Source: Macrocybe gigantea
Lineage: Eukaryota > Basidiomycota > Agaricomycetes > Agaricales > Callistosporiaceae
Direction: 5' to 3'
Length of the DNA stretch: 64,000 nucleotides
Assembly (NCBI GenBank): GCA_011319805.1
Contig: SJRY01000050.1
Span: 744,001-808,000, forward strand
This document shows, piece by piece, positions 49,821 through 58,837 of the stretch. Each line of letters starts with the position of its first letter. Within the stretch, counting starts at the first letter, position 1. The notes under the pieces were generated by a model. That model did not search any database, had not been told where the DNA came from, and saw only the letters and a list, made by a program, of their open reading frames with translations. The position numbers and the translations under genes were made by a program.

Positions 49821-50059
49821 TGTTGAAAATGTGGCAGCAACCCTGCGCCCTACCATTTTCCCTCTGCCCTAATTTTCTTGGCTTCACAGCGCAGTCTGTA
49901 TGCTCAGTCATACCCTGTGCTATTATCACTAGGATTAGTGAGTGCACCCTCAACCCTGATGGTCTGTGCACCACTTAGATATGTATAAATATGTCCTATG
50001 TAGTATGCCAATTCTATAACGAGTTTCACTTAACCAAGCCTATGCAGTAAGACCAACTC
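49821..50059 (+). repeat. copia 5' LTR, left part
   Basis: Starts TGTTGAAA and includes a TATAAAT box at 49984-49990. It is interrupted at the AACTC target site of element A and resumes at 63434. Confidence 0.7.
50055..50059. repeat. target site duplication AACTC, left copy (element A)
   Basis: AACTC immediately precedes the A LTR (50060) and recurs at 63429-63433 immediately after the 3' LTR. Confidence 0.85.
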
Positions 50060-50461
50060 TGTTATGATTTCAGACTAATCATTATCTTGACGACGAGCAT
50101 GTGACTCAAAGCCACATGACGAACACGTGATACAAACTGTGACATGACAAACAAGATATAATGTGATGACTCGAGGAGACCCTACGACAACGACGCATCA
50201 GCATTGATCAGGGCAAAGGGTTATTGTGCAATACCTGCAGGACAACATGCTGAGCGCAGTCAAATTCTTACTCAGACAGACAAGGGTTAAGGGTTTCACG
50301 TAACACAAGGATAGCATAGTCATGGTCTGTGCTAGGTAGTCATAACATATAAATACTGAAATTGTACATAGTAGAATCCAGCTTCGAGCTGGCTTATAAT
50401 AGCATTCCTATCCCCGCCTCTTATCTCTAAGGGTTAGTTAGAGTGACCTGCATGCAGAATT
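50060..50461 (+). repeat. 5' LTR of element A, first 402 bp
   Basis: Matches 63013 onward without gaps. It contains TATAAATA (50348-50355) and the predicted transcript start near 50377, where CCAGCTTCGAGCT begins. The remaining 14 bp of this LTR are at 56982-56995, after element B. Confidence 0.9.
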
Positions 50462-50781
50462 TGTTACAGACGCCGCCCAAAGGACTATTCATTTTCTTAT
50501 CTTATCTTTCCCACATCCCTTATCTCCCCCATCATGCTGCGCAGCGCGCAGCCATCGAGTCATCCCACTTCCCTAGTCATCCTGAGTCATCTCCTTCCAG
50601 TCTTACTCATCCGCAGTCCACAGCATTGCGCAGCCCATGGTCCGTGCTCGAGTACTGTAGTGTATATAAGGACTCCCAGATGTACCAGTAACGCTAGGCT
50701 TAATATTCCTTTTGCCATCATCTCAAGACCACTCTCGCACTTAGTCTGCCCGAGTCCTTCTGAGATTCGTCTAGCCTAACA
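50462..50781 (+). repeat. 5' LTR of element B
   Basis: It has 317 of 320 bases identical to 56657-56976. TATATAA lies at 50663-50669, and the predicted transcript start at about 50696 begins AGGCTTAATAT. Confidence 0.9.
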
Positions 50782-50783
50782 AG

Positions 50784-50794
50784 ATATTAAGCCT
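50784..50794 (+). promoter_or_regulatory. primer-binding site of element B, complementary to its own transcript start
   Basis: ATATTAAGCCT starts two bases after the LTR end. It is the exact reverse complement of AGGCTTAATAT at 50696-50706, which lies about 33 bp after the TATA box. This matches Tf1-type self-priming. No tRNA-type TGG start is seen. Confidence 0.65.
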
Positions 50795-51444
50795 CGTCGA
50801 GACTCGCTCAGACTCACACACACACCACGTCACGCTTTATCAAAGACTTGATCAACATTCGACGACAAGCGGTCGCCGACCCAGCGAGCACTAGCACGAG
50901 CAACGAGAGCACTTGGCTCAGAGAAGTAGACCAGACATTGCAGTCCACGCCATTCGCAGAGACAGTCCACGCCATCCGCAGAGACACTAGCAATCCAAAT
51001 AAACGAAAGAGAGAGCGCACGCCTACACCAAGTAGCGACGACGAAGAACAGGCATTTCTGAGAGAGTTTGCCTTCACCACCACAGACGAGCCCGCTGAGA
51101 TTCTCAGCGAAGGAGCAGCACAACTCATTGCAGAACTCTTCCTAGAAGGAGAATACGGGATAAGCCCAGAAGAGCTGTGGTCAGACCAGAATCTTCTTGC
51201 CGAAGAAGAGGACGAACCCATCCGCAAGAAAACGAGAGAAGAACGAACACAAGCCCGAGATTTTAGGCGACAACAGATTGAGAACTATAATCACCGAACA
51301 CAGGAGGAAGACATACTGATACAGAGAGGGCACGACGCACAGAGCGTACGACAGAACCAACGAGAACGACACCAGAGTCAAGGACACACAGGAACGAAAC
51401 CATCGAATCCCTTCAGAGGACCAATCCGCCGAAGCACTGCATAA
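50791..51444 (+). CDS. element B leader ORF 1, no ATG
   Basis: Open from after a TAA at 50788 to a TAA at 51442-51444, with no ATG codon anywhere in it. The product would be hydrophilic and charged (TSNPNKRKRERTPTPSSDDE, then EEQAFLREFAFTTTDEPAEI). It has protein-like composition but no recognised domain. It is in the same frame as leader ORF 2, separated only by the TAA. Translation would need a non-ATG start or readthrough; it may instead be untranslated. Confidence 0.4.
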   Translation, partial: ASSRLAQTHTHTTSRFIKDLINIRRQAVADPASTSTSNESTWLREVDQTLQSTPFAETVHAIRRDTSNPNKRKRERTPTPSSDDEEQAFLREFAFTTTDEPAEILSEGAAQLIAELFLEGEYGISPEELWSDQNLLAEEEDEPIRKKTREERTQARDFRRQQIENYNHRTQEEDILIQRGHDAQSVRQNQRERHQSQGHTGTKPSNPFRGPIRRSTA

Positions 51445-51750
51445 GGAGAGAATCGCACCACCGTGGCGAAAGTAAGCAACAGCGACTGGGACGAATACTA
51501 TCGGTGGAGGGAGCGAAAAGGACTACCAAAGACAACCGGACCAACCGCCGCAGAGTGGGCCGATTTTGAACAAGCTTGTAGAATCGCAGGAGTCGACCTA
51601 GACTACTGGAAAGAACAGAGAGAGGAGCGAAGACAGAAACAGCTCCAAGAACAACAAGCCCAAGTACAAGCACAGCAGACCCAAGAACAACAGATCCAGG
51701 AACAGGAAGACCAAGACCAAGAGAACGACGAAGAAAACCCCAAAGGATGA
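51445..51750 (+). CDS. element B leader ORF 2, no ATG, stop overlaps the gag start
   Basis: Continues the frame of leader ORF 1 after its TAA. It also has no ATG. It encodes DWDEYYRWRERKGLPKTTG, then a Gln-rich coiled stretch (QEQQAQVQAQQTQEQQIQEQ). Its TGA (51748-51750) overlaps the gag ATG (51747-51749) as ATGA, the arrangement used for termination-reinitiation. Confidence 0.4.
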   Translation, partial: GENRTTVAKVSNSDWDEYYRWRERKGLPKTTGPTAAEWADFEQACRIAGVDLDYWKEQREERRQKQLQEQQAQVQAQQTQEQQIQEQEDQDQENDEENPKG

Positions 51751-52604
51751 CGACAGAATACAAGGGAATCATCGCCGACCCGAAATCCTTTACAGGAGAT
51801 CGAACGTCCTTCGATATTTGGTGGAGAAAGATGAAACTCTACATAACCGCACATGGAGACCTCACAGATACACAGAAGATTGGAACGGTCCTGTCTAGAA
51901 TGACCGACGGACCCGGAGCCCATTGGGCATCAAAGAAGATCGACACCACTACAAACCAAAGCACATGGGCCGACTTCATAACCGAGATAGAGACACGATT
52001 CAGCAATGTCATGTCGCCATCACAAGCAGGAAGCAAACTATTCAACATCAGACAGGGAAACCGACCCATCGACGAATTTCTGGATGAATTCGTAGACCTC
52101 GCAGGGAAAGCAGGAATGACAGGAACAGCCCCTCGTTTCCTACTCGAGAAGAGCTTAAACCGAAGGACAGCAGAAGCCGTACACTCAATCTCCACACTTC
52201 CAATAGATGGAGATGAATATATCAAGACAGTTCGAGCGATTGGACGAAACATCGATGAACACAGAAATGTGATGAGAGGAGAATTCACAAGCAATCAGCG
52301 CAAGGCCGGAAATCCAAGCCGAGGAGCAGGACAGGCCATGGAAGTCGACAAAGTACGAAGCAACAACTGCTTCAACTGCAATAAACCAGGACACATCTCA
52401 CGAAACTGCCCGGAACCACGAAAAGGAGCAGCAAATGTCACATGTTTCAACTGTGGCTTAAAGGGACACTATGCACGAAACTGCAAGAAGAAGAAGAAAG
52501 GAAAATCCCGGGTCAGAGAAGTGAAAGAAGAAGAAGGAGAGGACGAAGAAGACAAGGATGAAGAAAGCTCTGACAAAGAGGGTTTTGCCGAAGGGTCCGA
52601 CTAG
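51747..52604 (+). CDS. gag of element B
   Basis: A 285-residue nucleocapsid/capsid precursor. The capsid-like region includes SFDIWWRKMKLYITAHGDL and RPIDEFLDEFVDLAGKAGM. Two zinc knuckles follow, CFNCNKPGHISRNC and CFNCGLKGHYARNC, then a basic and acidic tail ending at TAG 52602-52604. The ATG at 51747 is the first ATG downstream of the predicted transcript start. A GGGTTTT heptamer lies 16 bases before the stop. Confidence 0.88.
   Translation: MTTEYKGIIADPKSFTGDRTSFDIWWRKMKLYITAHGDLTDTQKIGTVLSRMTDGPGAHWASKKIDTTTNQSTWADFITEIETRFSNVMSPSQAGSKLFNIRQGNRPIDEFLDEFVDLAGKAGMTGTAPRFLLEKSLNRRTAEAVHSISTLPIDGDEYIKTVRAIGRNIDEHRNVMRGEFTSNQRKAGNPSRGAGQAMEVDKVRSNNCFNCNKPGHISRNCPEPRKGAANVTCFNCGLKGHYARNCKKKKKGKSRVREVKEEEGEDEEDKDEESSDKEGFAEGSD
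52580..52586 (+). promoter_or_regulatory. candidate -1 ribosomal frameshift site of element B
   Basis: In the gag frame the bases read G GGT TTT, a canonical X XXY YYZ slippery heptamer. A -1 slip enters the protease frame, which is open from here through the gag stop. The same heptamer occurs at the same junction in element A. Confidence 0.5.
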
Positions 52605-55600
52605 GAGGTGCTAAATCGCGACCCATACAACTGAAACAGACTCGCTTCGATACCGGATGTAGATCATCCCATACTCTGAAATACACCATTCCTGCCAAGC
52701 GATCTGAAGCACCAAGAAAAACCATCCAAGGGGACAAACCACCAAAGAGGAAAGAGCTCGCAGTACCAGCGAGGATACGAACACGAAAAGGAATCGCAAC
52801 GATAACACCAGAAGTCGATAGCGGAGCGGATAGGACCTGCATCAACACTGCGATAGTAGCAAAAACAGGACTGAAGACACGATGAATCAAGAAGATTCCC
52901 ATCATAAATGCAGACGGATCACCCAATCATCAGAAAACAGCAGACCGAGTAGCGGAGGTCCACATCGACATTAAAGGACACAAGGAGCATATGGAAGCCA
53001 TCGTACTCGATATCGGAAAAACCGACATGCTACTAGGACATGACTGGCTTGTCTACCACAACCCAACAATCAAATGGAGGACAGGAGAAATTGTCTTCGA
53101 TAGATGCCCCAAAACGTGCAAAATAAACCACCAGACGATCAAGATACAGAAGGTGGCTGAACCAGCGAAAACCACAGCCAGCGACAAGACAGGAACCCAG
53201 ATACCCCCATATCTGATCAGATTCAAACACCTCTTCAAGGAGAAGAACTTTGATCGCTTACCAGACCACAAAGAATGGGACCATGAAATAAACTTAACGA
53301 AGGATGCACCCAAAACGATACCGAGCAAGGTCTACCCGATGACACAGAAAGAGCTAGAGGAACTAGATGCCTTCGTCGAAGAAGGATTACGAACAGGAAA
53401 AATACGCCCATCGAAATCACCTTACGCAGCACCCTGCTTCTTTCGCAATAAGAAGGATGGAAGCAAGCGACTCATCCAAGACTACCGGGAAATAAACAAA
53501 TATACGGTCAAGGACAAGTTTCCACTACCACGCATCAGCGAGCTCCTCGACGTACTACAAGGAGCAAAGTACTTTAGCAAGATCGATATTATCTGGGGGT
53601 ACAATAACGTGCGCATCCGGAAAGGGGACGAATGGAAGGCAGCCTTCCTAACAGCAAGAGGACTCTTCGAACCGACAGTCATGTATTTTGGGCAGTGCAA
53701 CGCACCAGGCACTTTTAGCCGAATGATGGCGAGCCTCTTCCAAACCAAATACGAAGAAGAGTGTGCATAATCTATATGGATGACATTATAATCATCGGAC
53801 GAACACGAGAGGAACTCCAAAAGAACACCATAGAAGTCATGGAAATACTGAACAAGAACGACCTATTCATCAAAGGACCGAAATGCGTCTGGGAATCATC
53901 GAAAGTCCCAGTACTAGGATACATCGTAGGAGAAGGGAAGGTAGAAATGGAACCAGAAAAGATCACAGCCGTACAATCCTGGCCAACCCCAAAGACGAAG
54001 AAAGAACTACAAAAGTTCTTGGGATTCACGAACTTTTACCGACGATTCATCAAGGGATATGCAAAGGTGCTAAACCCCTGACGGAGTTGACTGGAAACAA
54101 AACATTCCAGTGGACAGACAAGCAACAAGGCGCTTTCAAAGAACTGATCCAACATATAACCTCAGCACCCATTCTAGCACTACCACAGACAGAAGGAAAA
54201 TTCCGAGTCGAAACGGACGCCTCAGGATATGCCATTGGAGCGGTACTATCACAACAGCAGAAAGGACTATGGCATCCGATTGCATTCATTTCGAGATGCA
54301 TGACCCCAGCAGAGCAAAACTACGAAATCTACGACAAGGAACTTCTTGCGATAATGGTCGCACTAAAGACATGGAGACAATACCTCCTCGAAGCTCGAGA
54401 GAAGTTCGAAATATTGACGGATCACAAGAACCTATCATACTTCCGGAAGCCGCAGCGACTCAATTCGAGACAGATTGGCTGGTACCTGAAATTACAGGAA
54501 TACGACTACGAACTACGCACGTACCAGGAAAGGCGAATGGAAAAGCGGATGTCCTGTCACGAATGGCAGGATATGAAGAAAACCTAGCAGAGAAGGACGA
54601 CATACAAATGATCAAAGAAGCAGCATTCATTCGACATCTGGAAGAGAATAATGAACGAGACTTCGAATTTATGATGTTCGAGGACGAACACCCACAGAAA
54701 GAAGAAGCAGAAAATAACGAAACAATACAAACAAGAGGAATCACGATGATCGAATCCTCAAGGATAGAACAAATTCGACAATGCACACGAAGGGAAACGA
54801 TCGTAACAACAGGACTGAAGGAAAAACCACACTGGTTCACAGAAGACGACCACATCGTATATGTAGGAGGGAAAATCTATGTTCCTCCAGACAACAAACT
54901 GAAGGAAAACATCATGTTTGAACACCACGACACACCCATCGGAGGACACCCAGGGCAATACCGCATGCACGAGCTCATAAGCCGCACCTATTGGTGGCCA
55001 TCAATGCTGACAGACATCAAGAAGTATGTCAATGGATGCGAAACATGTCAGCGAAACAAAATCATCCGACAAAAGAAACACGCACCCCTGCACCCACGAA
55101 GTCCCACAACAACCATGGGAAGATATCGGAGTAGATCTCATAGGACCGCTACCCAGCTCGAACGGCTTTAACGCCATCGCCGCAGTCACAGACCGCCTGA
55201 CCAAGATGATCCACCTAGTTCCCACAAAGACCGAACTCACAGCAGAGGGTCTCACATGACTATACCGAGACAACGTGTGGCGGCTTCATGGAATTCCACG
55301 AAAGATCATCAGTGATCGAGGACCCCAGTTCGCAGCACGATTCATGACAGCACTTCTAAAATTACTCGGAACAAAGCAAAACCTATCAACGGCCTATCAC
55401 CCACAGACAGATGGACAGGCGGAGCGATCCCACCAAGAAACGGAAGCCTTCCTCAGAAGCTTCACAAACAACCTACAGGACGATTGGGCAGAATGGATAG
55501 CAATTGCAGAGTACCAATACAATGACAAAGCACACCAGGGAACGAAGGAGACACCATTCTACCTCAACTATGGAATGCACCCCTGGAAGGGAGAGCCGCA

Positions 55601-56326
55601 GACGACAGAAGGGAATAACCCCGCAGCAAAAGACTTCGTCAAAAGAATGAGCCAAATACGAAAGGAAGCAAATGCCGCGCTACAATATGCACAAACACGA
55701 GCCAAAGACAATTACGACGCGAGACGAAAACCTGCCCGGAATACAAGAAAGGAGATAGAGTATGGCTAGAAGCCACCAATATCACAGTCAATCGACCATC
55801 AAAGAAGTTATCGGCACTCCGATACGGACCGTTCAAGGTGGTTGAAAAGAAAGGAGCCTCGGCATATCGCCTGGAACTCCCAGCATCATGGCAGCTGATA
55901 CACCCCGTGTTCAATGAAACACTGCTCACGCCTTACAAAGGACCCCGTTTCAAGATACAAGAGCGACCATCACCACCACCCCCTGAAATCATAAATGATG
56001 AAGAAGAGTACGAGATAGAAGAGATCCTAAAAAGGAAGAAACAAGGGAAGGGGACACTATTCCTGGTCAAATGGAAAGGATACGGACACGAAGAGAACAC
56101 ATGGATCAAAGAGAAGGAGCTGGGGAATGCGCAGCAAGCTCTAGACCACTTCCTAAAGAAGACTGCGAACCAGGATAAAAGATCACGACAAGAGGGAAGA
56201 AGACCAAAAATCGCACTTCATGACCACCAACGCCCCCATCAGCATCGACAGCAGCGAGGGCAGCCGCGCACCTACCCCCAACTGCCCAAGCGACCTCGAG
56301 AATCTGGCAAGGATTCTCAATGCTAG
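52586..56326 (+). pseudogene. pol of element B (protease, RT, RNase H, integrase, chromodomain), frame-broken
   Basis: All domains are present in order but in changing frames. Protease DSGAD (near 52826) and the first RT part are in one frame to 53770. YMDD (near 53773) is in the next frame, RNase H (TDASGYAIGAVLSQ, near 54210) in the next, and the integrase zinc finger HH-CC (near 54920-55060) in another. The integrase catalytic part (GVDLIGPLP, SDRGPQF, TDGQAERSHQE) and then the chromodomain (EYEIEEILKRKK, LVKWKGYGHEENTW) follow in two more. At least five junctions need a base change and none looks like an intron. TGA codons interrupt at about 52882 and 55257. As sequenced it cannot make an active polyprotein. 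Confidence 0.85.
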
Positions 56327-56619
56327 CGACTACATGGACCCCCTCGCCATCACACTCGGCGCATATATGCGCTATGTTATGACCGTCCGCACGCACCTCT
56401 GGACCGGGAGAACCCCTGATGGGACCGGCCCCACTGCAGCTGAACGTATCGCGCTTCGCGAAGCAATGGAAATGCTTCGCACAGAAAACCGGCGGCTTAA
56501 ACTCCTCGCCACCACACTCCACACACATTCGCGCCTATAATGAAGAGCTCATTCATACATGGGCCCCGCGTGCCGCGACTGCCTGGGAGACCAATACTGG
56601 GTGGGGACAGCTGGACTAA
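56220..56619 (+). CDS. extra 3' ORF of element B, unknown function
   Basis: Starts with ATG inside the last codons of pol, in another frame, and encodes about 106 residues to 56540. A further frame continues with a plausible end (YNEELIHTWAPRAATAW) to 56619 if one base is added. It has a Ser/Pro/Glu-rich start and a helical, probably coiled segment (ERIALREAMEMLRTENRRLK). It lies between the chromodomain and the 3' LTR, where some Ty3 elements carry accessory genes. No family is recognised. Confidence 0.45.
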
Positions 56620-56642
56620 GGTTTTTCGCGAGGACGCGAATC

Positions 56643-56656
56643 TAAAGAGAGGGTGA
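56643..56656 (+). promoter_or_regulatory. polypurine tract of element B
   Basis: A purine-rich stretch (taaagagagggtga region) directly abuts the 3' LTR, the expected plus-strand primer site. Confidence 0.6.
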
Positions 56657-56976
56657 TGTTACAGACGCCGCCCAAAGGACTATTCATTTTCTTATCTTAT
56701 CTTTCCCACATCCCTTATCTCCCCCATCATGCTGCGCAGCACGCAGCCATCGAGTCATCTCACTTCCCTAGTCATCCTGAGTCATCTCCTTCTAGTCTTA
56801 CTCATCCGCAGTCCACAGCATTGCGCAGCCCATGGTCCGTGCTCGAGTACTGTAGTGTATATAAGGACTCCCAGATGTACCAGTAACGCTAGGCTTAATA
56901 TTCCTTTTGCCATCATCTCAAGACCACTCTCGCACTTAGTCTGCCCGAGTCCTTCTGAGATTCGTCTAGCCTAACA
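56657..56976 (+). repeat. 3' LTR of element B
   Basis: 320 bp, starting TGTTACAGACG and ending CTAACA, followed by the GAATT target duplication at 56977-56981. Confidence 0.9.
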
Positions 56977-56995
56977 GAATTGGTTTTGCATAGCA
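56977..56995 (+). repeat. remainder of the 5' LTR of element A, with the GAATT duplication
   Basis: GAATT (56977-56981) duplicates 50457-50461. The following 14 bp complete the A LTR to 416 bp, the same length as the 3' LTR, and end in CA. Confidence 0.85.
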
Positions 56996-56997
56996 AA

Positions 56998-57010
56998 AGC
57001 TCGAAGCTGG
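56998..57010 (+). promoter_or_regulatory. primer-binding site of element A, complementary to its own transcript start
   Basis: AGCTCGAAGCTGG begins two bases after the LTR end. It is the exact reverse complement of CCAGCTTCGAGCT (50378-50390), which starts 30 bp after the start of the TATA box. Spacing and geometry match those of element B, supporting Tf1/sushi-type self-priming. Confidence 0.65.
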
Positions 57011-57631
57011 CACCAGCGCACCTCACTACCTTTCCTCCTCTCCATGCCCTTCCTTCGTTGCCAGATGGCCTCGAGTGCCGTGCAACCAAAGGAACCCGCT
57101 ATGTCATTACAACTCTTTCCTTTATACAAACTAACATTTTCACCTATCACCACCATTCCCCACCCTGCGCCAACTTTGTTCTGGTCTCTATCATTGGTCC
57201 TTGTTCATTGCATTTGGAAGTGCGAGAGGACTAGGGGTAACGTTGAGTCTGACCCCATCCGAATCGAACATCATAAGGCTGTGCTGGGATAATCCTCGGA
57301 GAGTCCCACCACGCGTCTGACCGGGTAGTTTGCTGACCCAGGACATACCAAAGCAAGAGAGACCGGAGGACTCGGACATATGGACAGTCCCCACCCATCA
57401 ACCACCTCTCAAACATGCCCTGGAAGTTCGTTGTTGGGAATGTGTATTGACCCGAAACGAGAAAGGGATTGCCAGACTGCTGGAATCTCTGACGATGAAA
57501 CCTTCCTTGACTGTCATTTGGGGCATCTCCGTTGCGACGAGAATTTGAGCTGACCATCTGCAGTTTAACAGGCACCACCCCTTTCCTCTGGATTCAACTG
57601 AAGTGGGAGTCGATGGTCGCGCACCGCCCAC
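57011..57631 (+). other. leader of element A
   Basis: About 620 bp between primer site and gag. Unlike the leader of B it contains several ATG codons and no long open frame. Nothing else is recognised. Confidence 0.6.
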
Positions 57632-58837
57632 ATGGTACTATTCGACAAAAACACTACACACCAAATCCCTTTCACGTCACACATCATGGAATTCATTGCT
57701 GCCCTCTTCGCCTTCATCACTGTTATCCTCACCACCCTCTTTGCCACCAACCCTCTTGCCTTAGCCTGGGGCACCCTCCAAAACAACCCACAGCAGGCTG
57801 AACAGGTACAAAATGCGACTCGGACTTTGGTCGATGCAATCAAAGAAGAACTGGACTTGGGCAAGAAGCCCAAGAGAACGAAATCGGAACCGCCGGATCC
57901 ATATAAGGGGGATCCTGGCCTGATCAGAAGCTGGCTTCGACGTATGGAAGTCTATTTTAATAAAGAGGAAATCACCAACAAGTGGGACATGATAACCTAC
58001 ATGTTGCAATGGATCACGGGAGGCAAGGCCAAATGTGCACAGAACTGGGCAGACTCAAAGCTACAAGAGTGGCTAGAGTTCAAGACAGAATTAAACGGAC
58101 GCAGGCAGGAGTTCGGAAACCACTCCACCTATGATGATTGGGAACATGGCCGCATCGTTACGCCGGCAATGGCTAACACTCCGGAAGTCAGGACGGATCC
58201 CCTTGGACACCTCCCACCATTCAAGGATTGGGAGAACTTCAAGACGGAAGCCCGCGAATTCTTTATGACTACAGAGACACGGAACGATGCAATTATCCGG
58301 ATTAAAGAACTGTCGCAATGCCGACGGCTGGTCGAGGACTACATTGTCGAATTCCGGAGCTGGGCTCCCTTGATGGAATACAACGACATCGCCCTCATCG
58401 ACATCTTTAAACATGGACTCGACCAGGCACTCGGACGATGCATTATCGAACTAGGAGGTGTCCGCGAGGAGGACATCGACTGGTGGTATAAATGCACGAT
58501 GGAACTGGACCGGCAATATTGCCAGGCCCAAAAGGAATTCGGTGCGAAGGAGCGATTCACTCCCAAGCAAACACAGAAACCGGCACAGGGAACCACGGCA
58601 CCTAAGGAGCAAACTCCGGCACTAGTGACCGGTAATGCTCAAGGACAGCCTGACCCGAACACCATGGATGTCGACGGGATGAGGCGCGAAGGTCGCTGCT
58701 TCTGGTGTGGACAAAAAGGACACATCAGATGTAACTGCCCGATGAATCCCCGGCCGAAATATGTCACAAGGAACATAGAGACGCAGAACAAGACTACGAC
58801 TACTGCTAAGACCGAAGAGCTTAAACAGGGTTTTTAA
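57632..58837 (+). CDS. gag of element A
   Basis: 401 residues, uninterrupted. The first ATG of the frame is at 57632; an internal ATG at 57686 (MEFIAALFAFITVILTTLF) is an alternative start that would place a hydrophobic segment at the very N-terminus. The capsid region includes PYKGDPGLIRSWLRRMEVYF and ELSQCRRLVEDYIVEFRSWA. One zinc knuckle, CFWCGQKGHIRCNC, lies near the C-terminus. The frame ends with GGT TTT TAA, directly at the slippery heptamer. Confidence 0.85.
   Translation: MVLFDKNTTHQIPFTSHIMEFIAALFAFITVILTTLFATNPLALAWGTLQNNPQQAEQVQNATRTLVDAIKEELDLGKKPKRTKSEPPDPYKGDPGLIRSWLRRMEVYFNKEEITNKWDMITYMLQWITGGKAKCAQNWADSKLQEWLEFKTELNGRRQEFGNHSTYDDWEHGRIVTPAMANTPEVRTDPLGHLPPFKDWENFKTEAREFFMTTETRNDAIIRIKELSQCRRLVEDYIVEFRSWAPLMEYNDIALIDIFKHGLDQALGRCIIELGGVREEDIDWWYKCTMELDRQYCQAQKEFGAKERFTPKQTQKPAQGTTAPKEQTPALVTGNAQGQPDPNTMDVDGMRREGRCFWCGQKGHIRCNCPMNPRPKYVTRNIETQNKTTTTAKTEELKQGF
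58828..58834 (+). promoter_or_regulatory. candidate -1 ribosomal frameshift site of element A
   Basis: G GGT TTT immediately precedes the gag TAA. A -1 slip continues as TTA ATA GAG into the pol frame, which is open to the first nonsense codon at 59053. Identical heptamer and direction to element B. Confidence 0.55.

Larger units (their letters stand above)
50462..56976 (+). mobile_element. chromovirus B: Ty3/gypsy retrotransposon with chromodomain, inserted in the 5' LTR of A
   Basis: A 6,515-bp element with 320-bp LTRs (50462-50781, 56657-56976) that differ at only three positions, all transitions. LTR ends are TGTTA and TAACA. The duplicated target is GAATT (50457-50461 and 56977-56981). 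Order is LTR, self-primer site, long ATG-free leader with ORFs, gag with two CCHC knuckles, pol (protease, RT, RNase H, integrase, chromodomain), and an extra small ORF before the polypurine tract. Pol is broken by several frame changes and two TGA codons. Confidence 0.92.
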
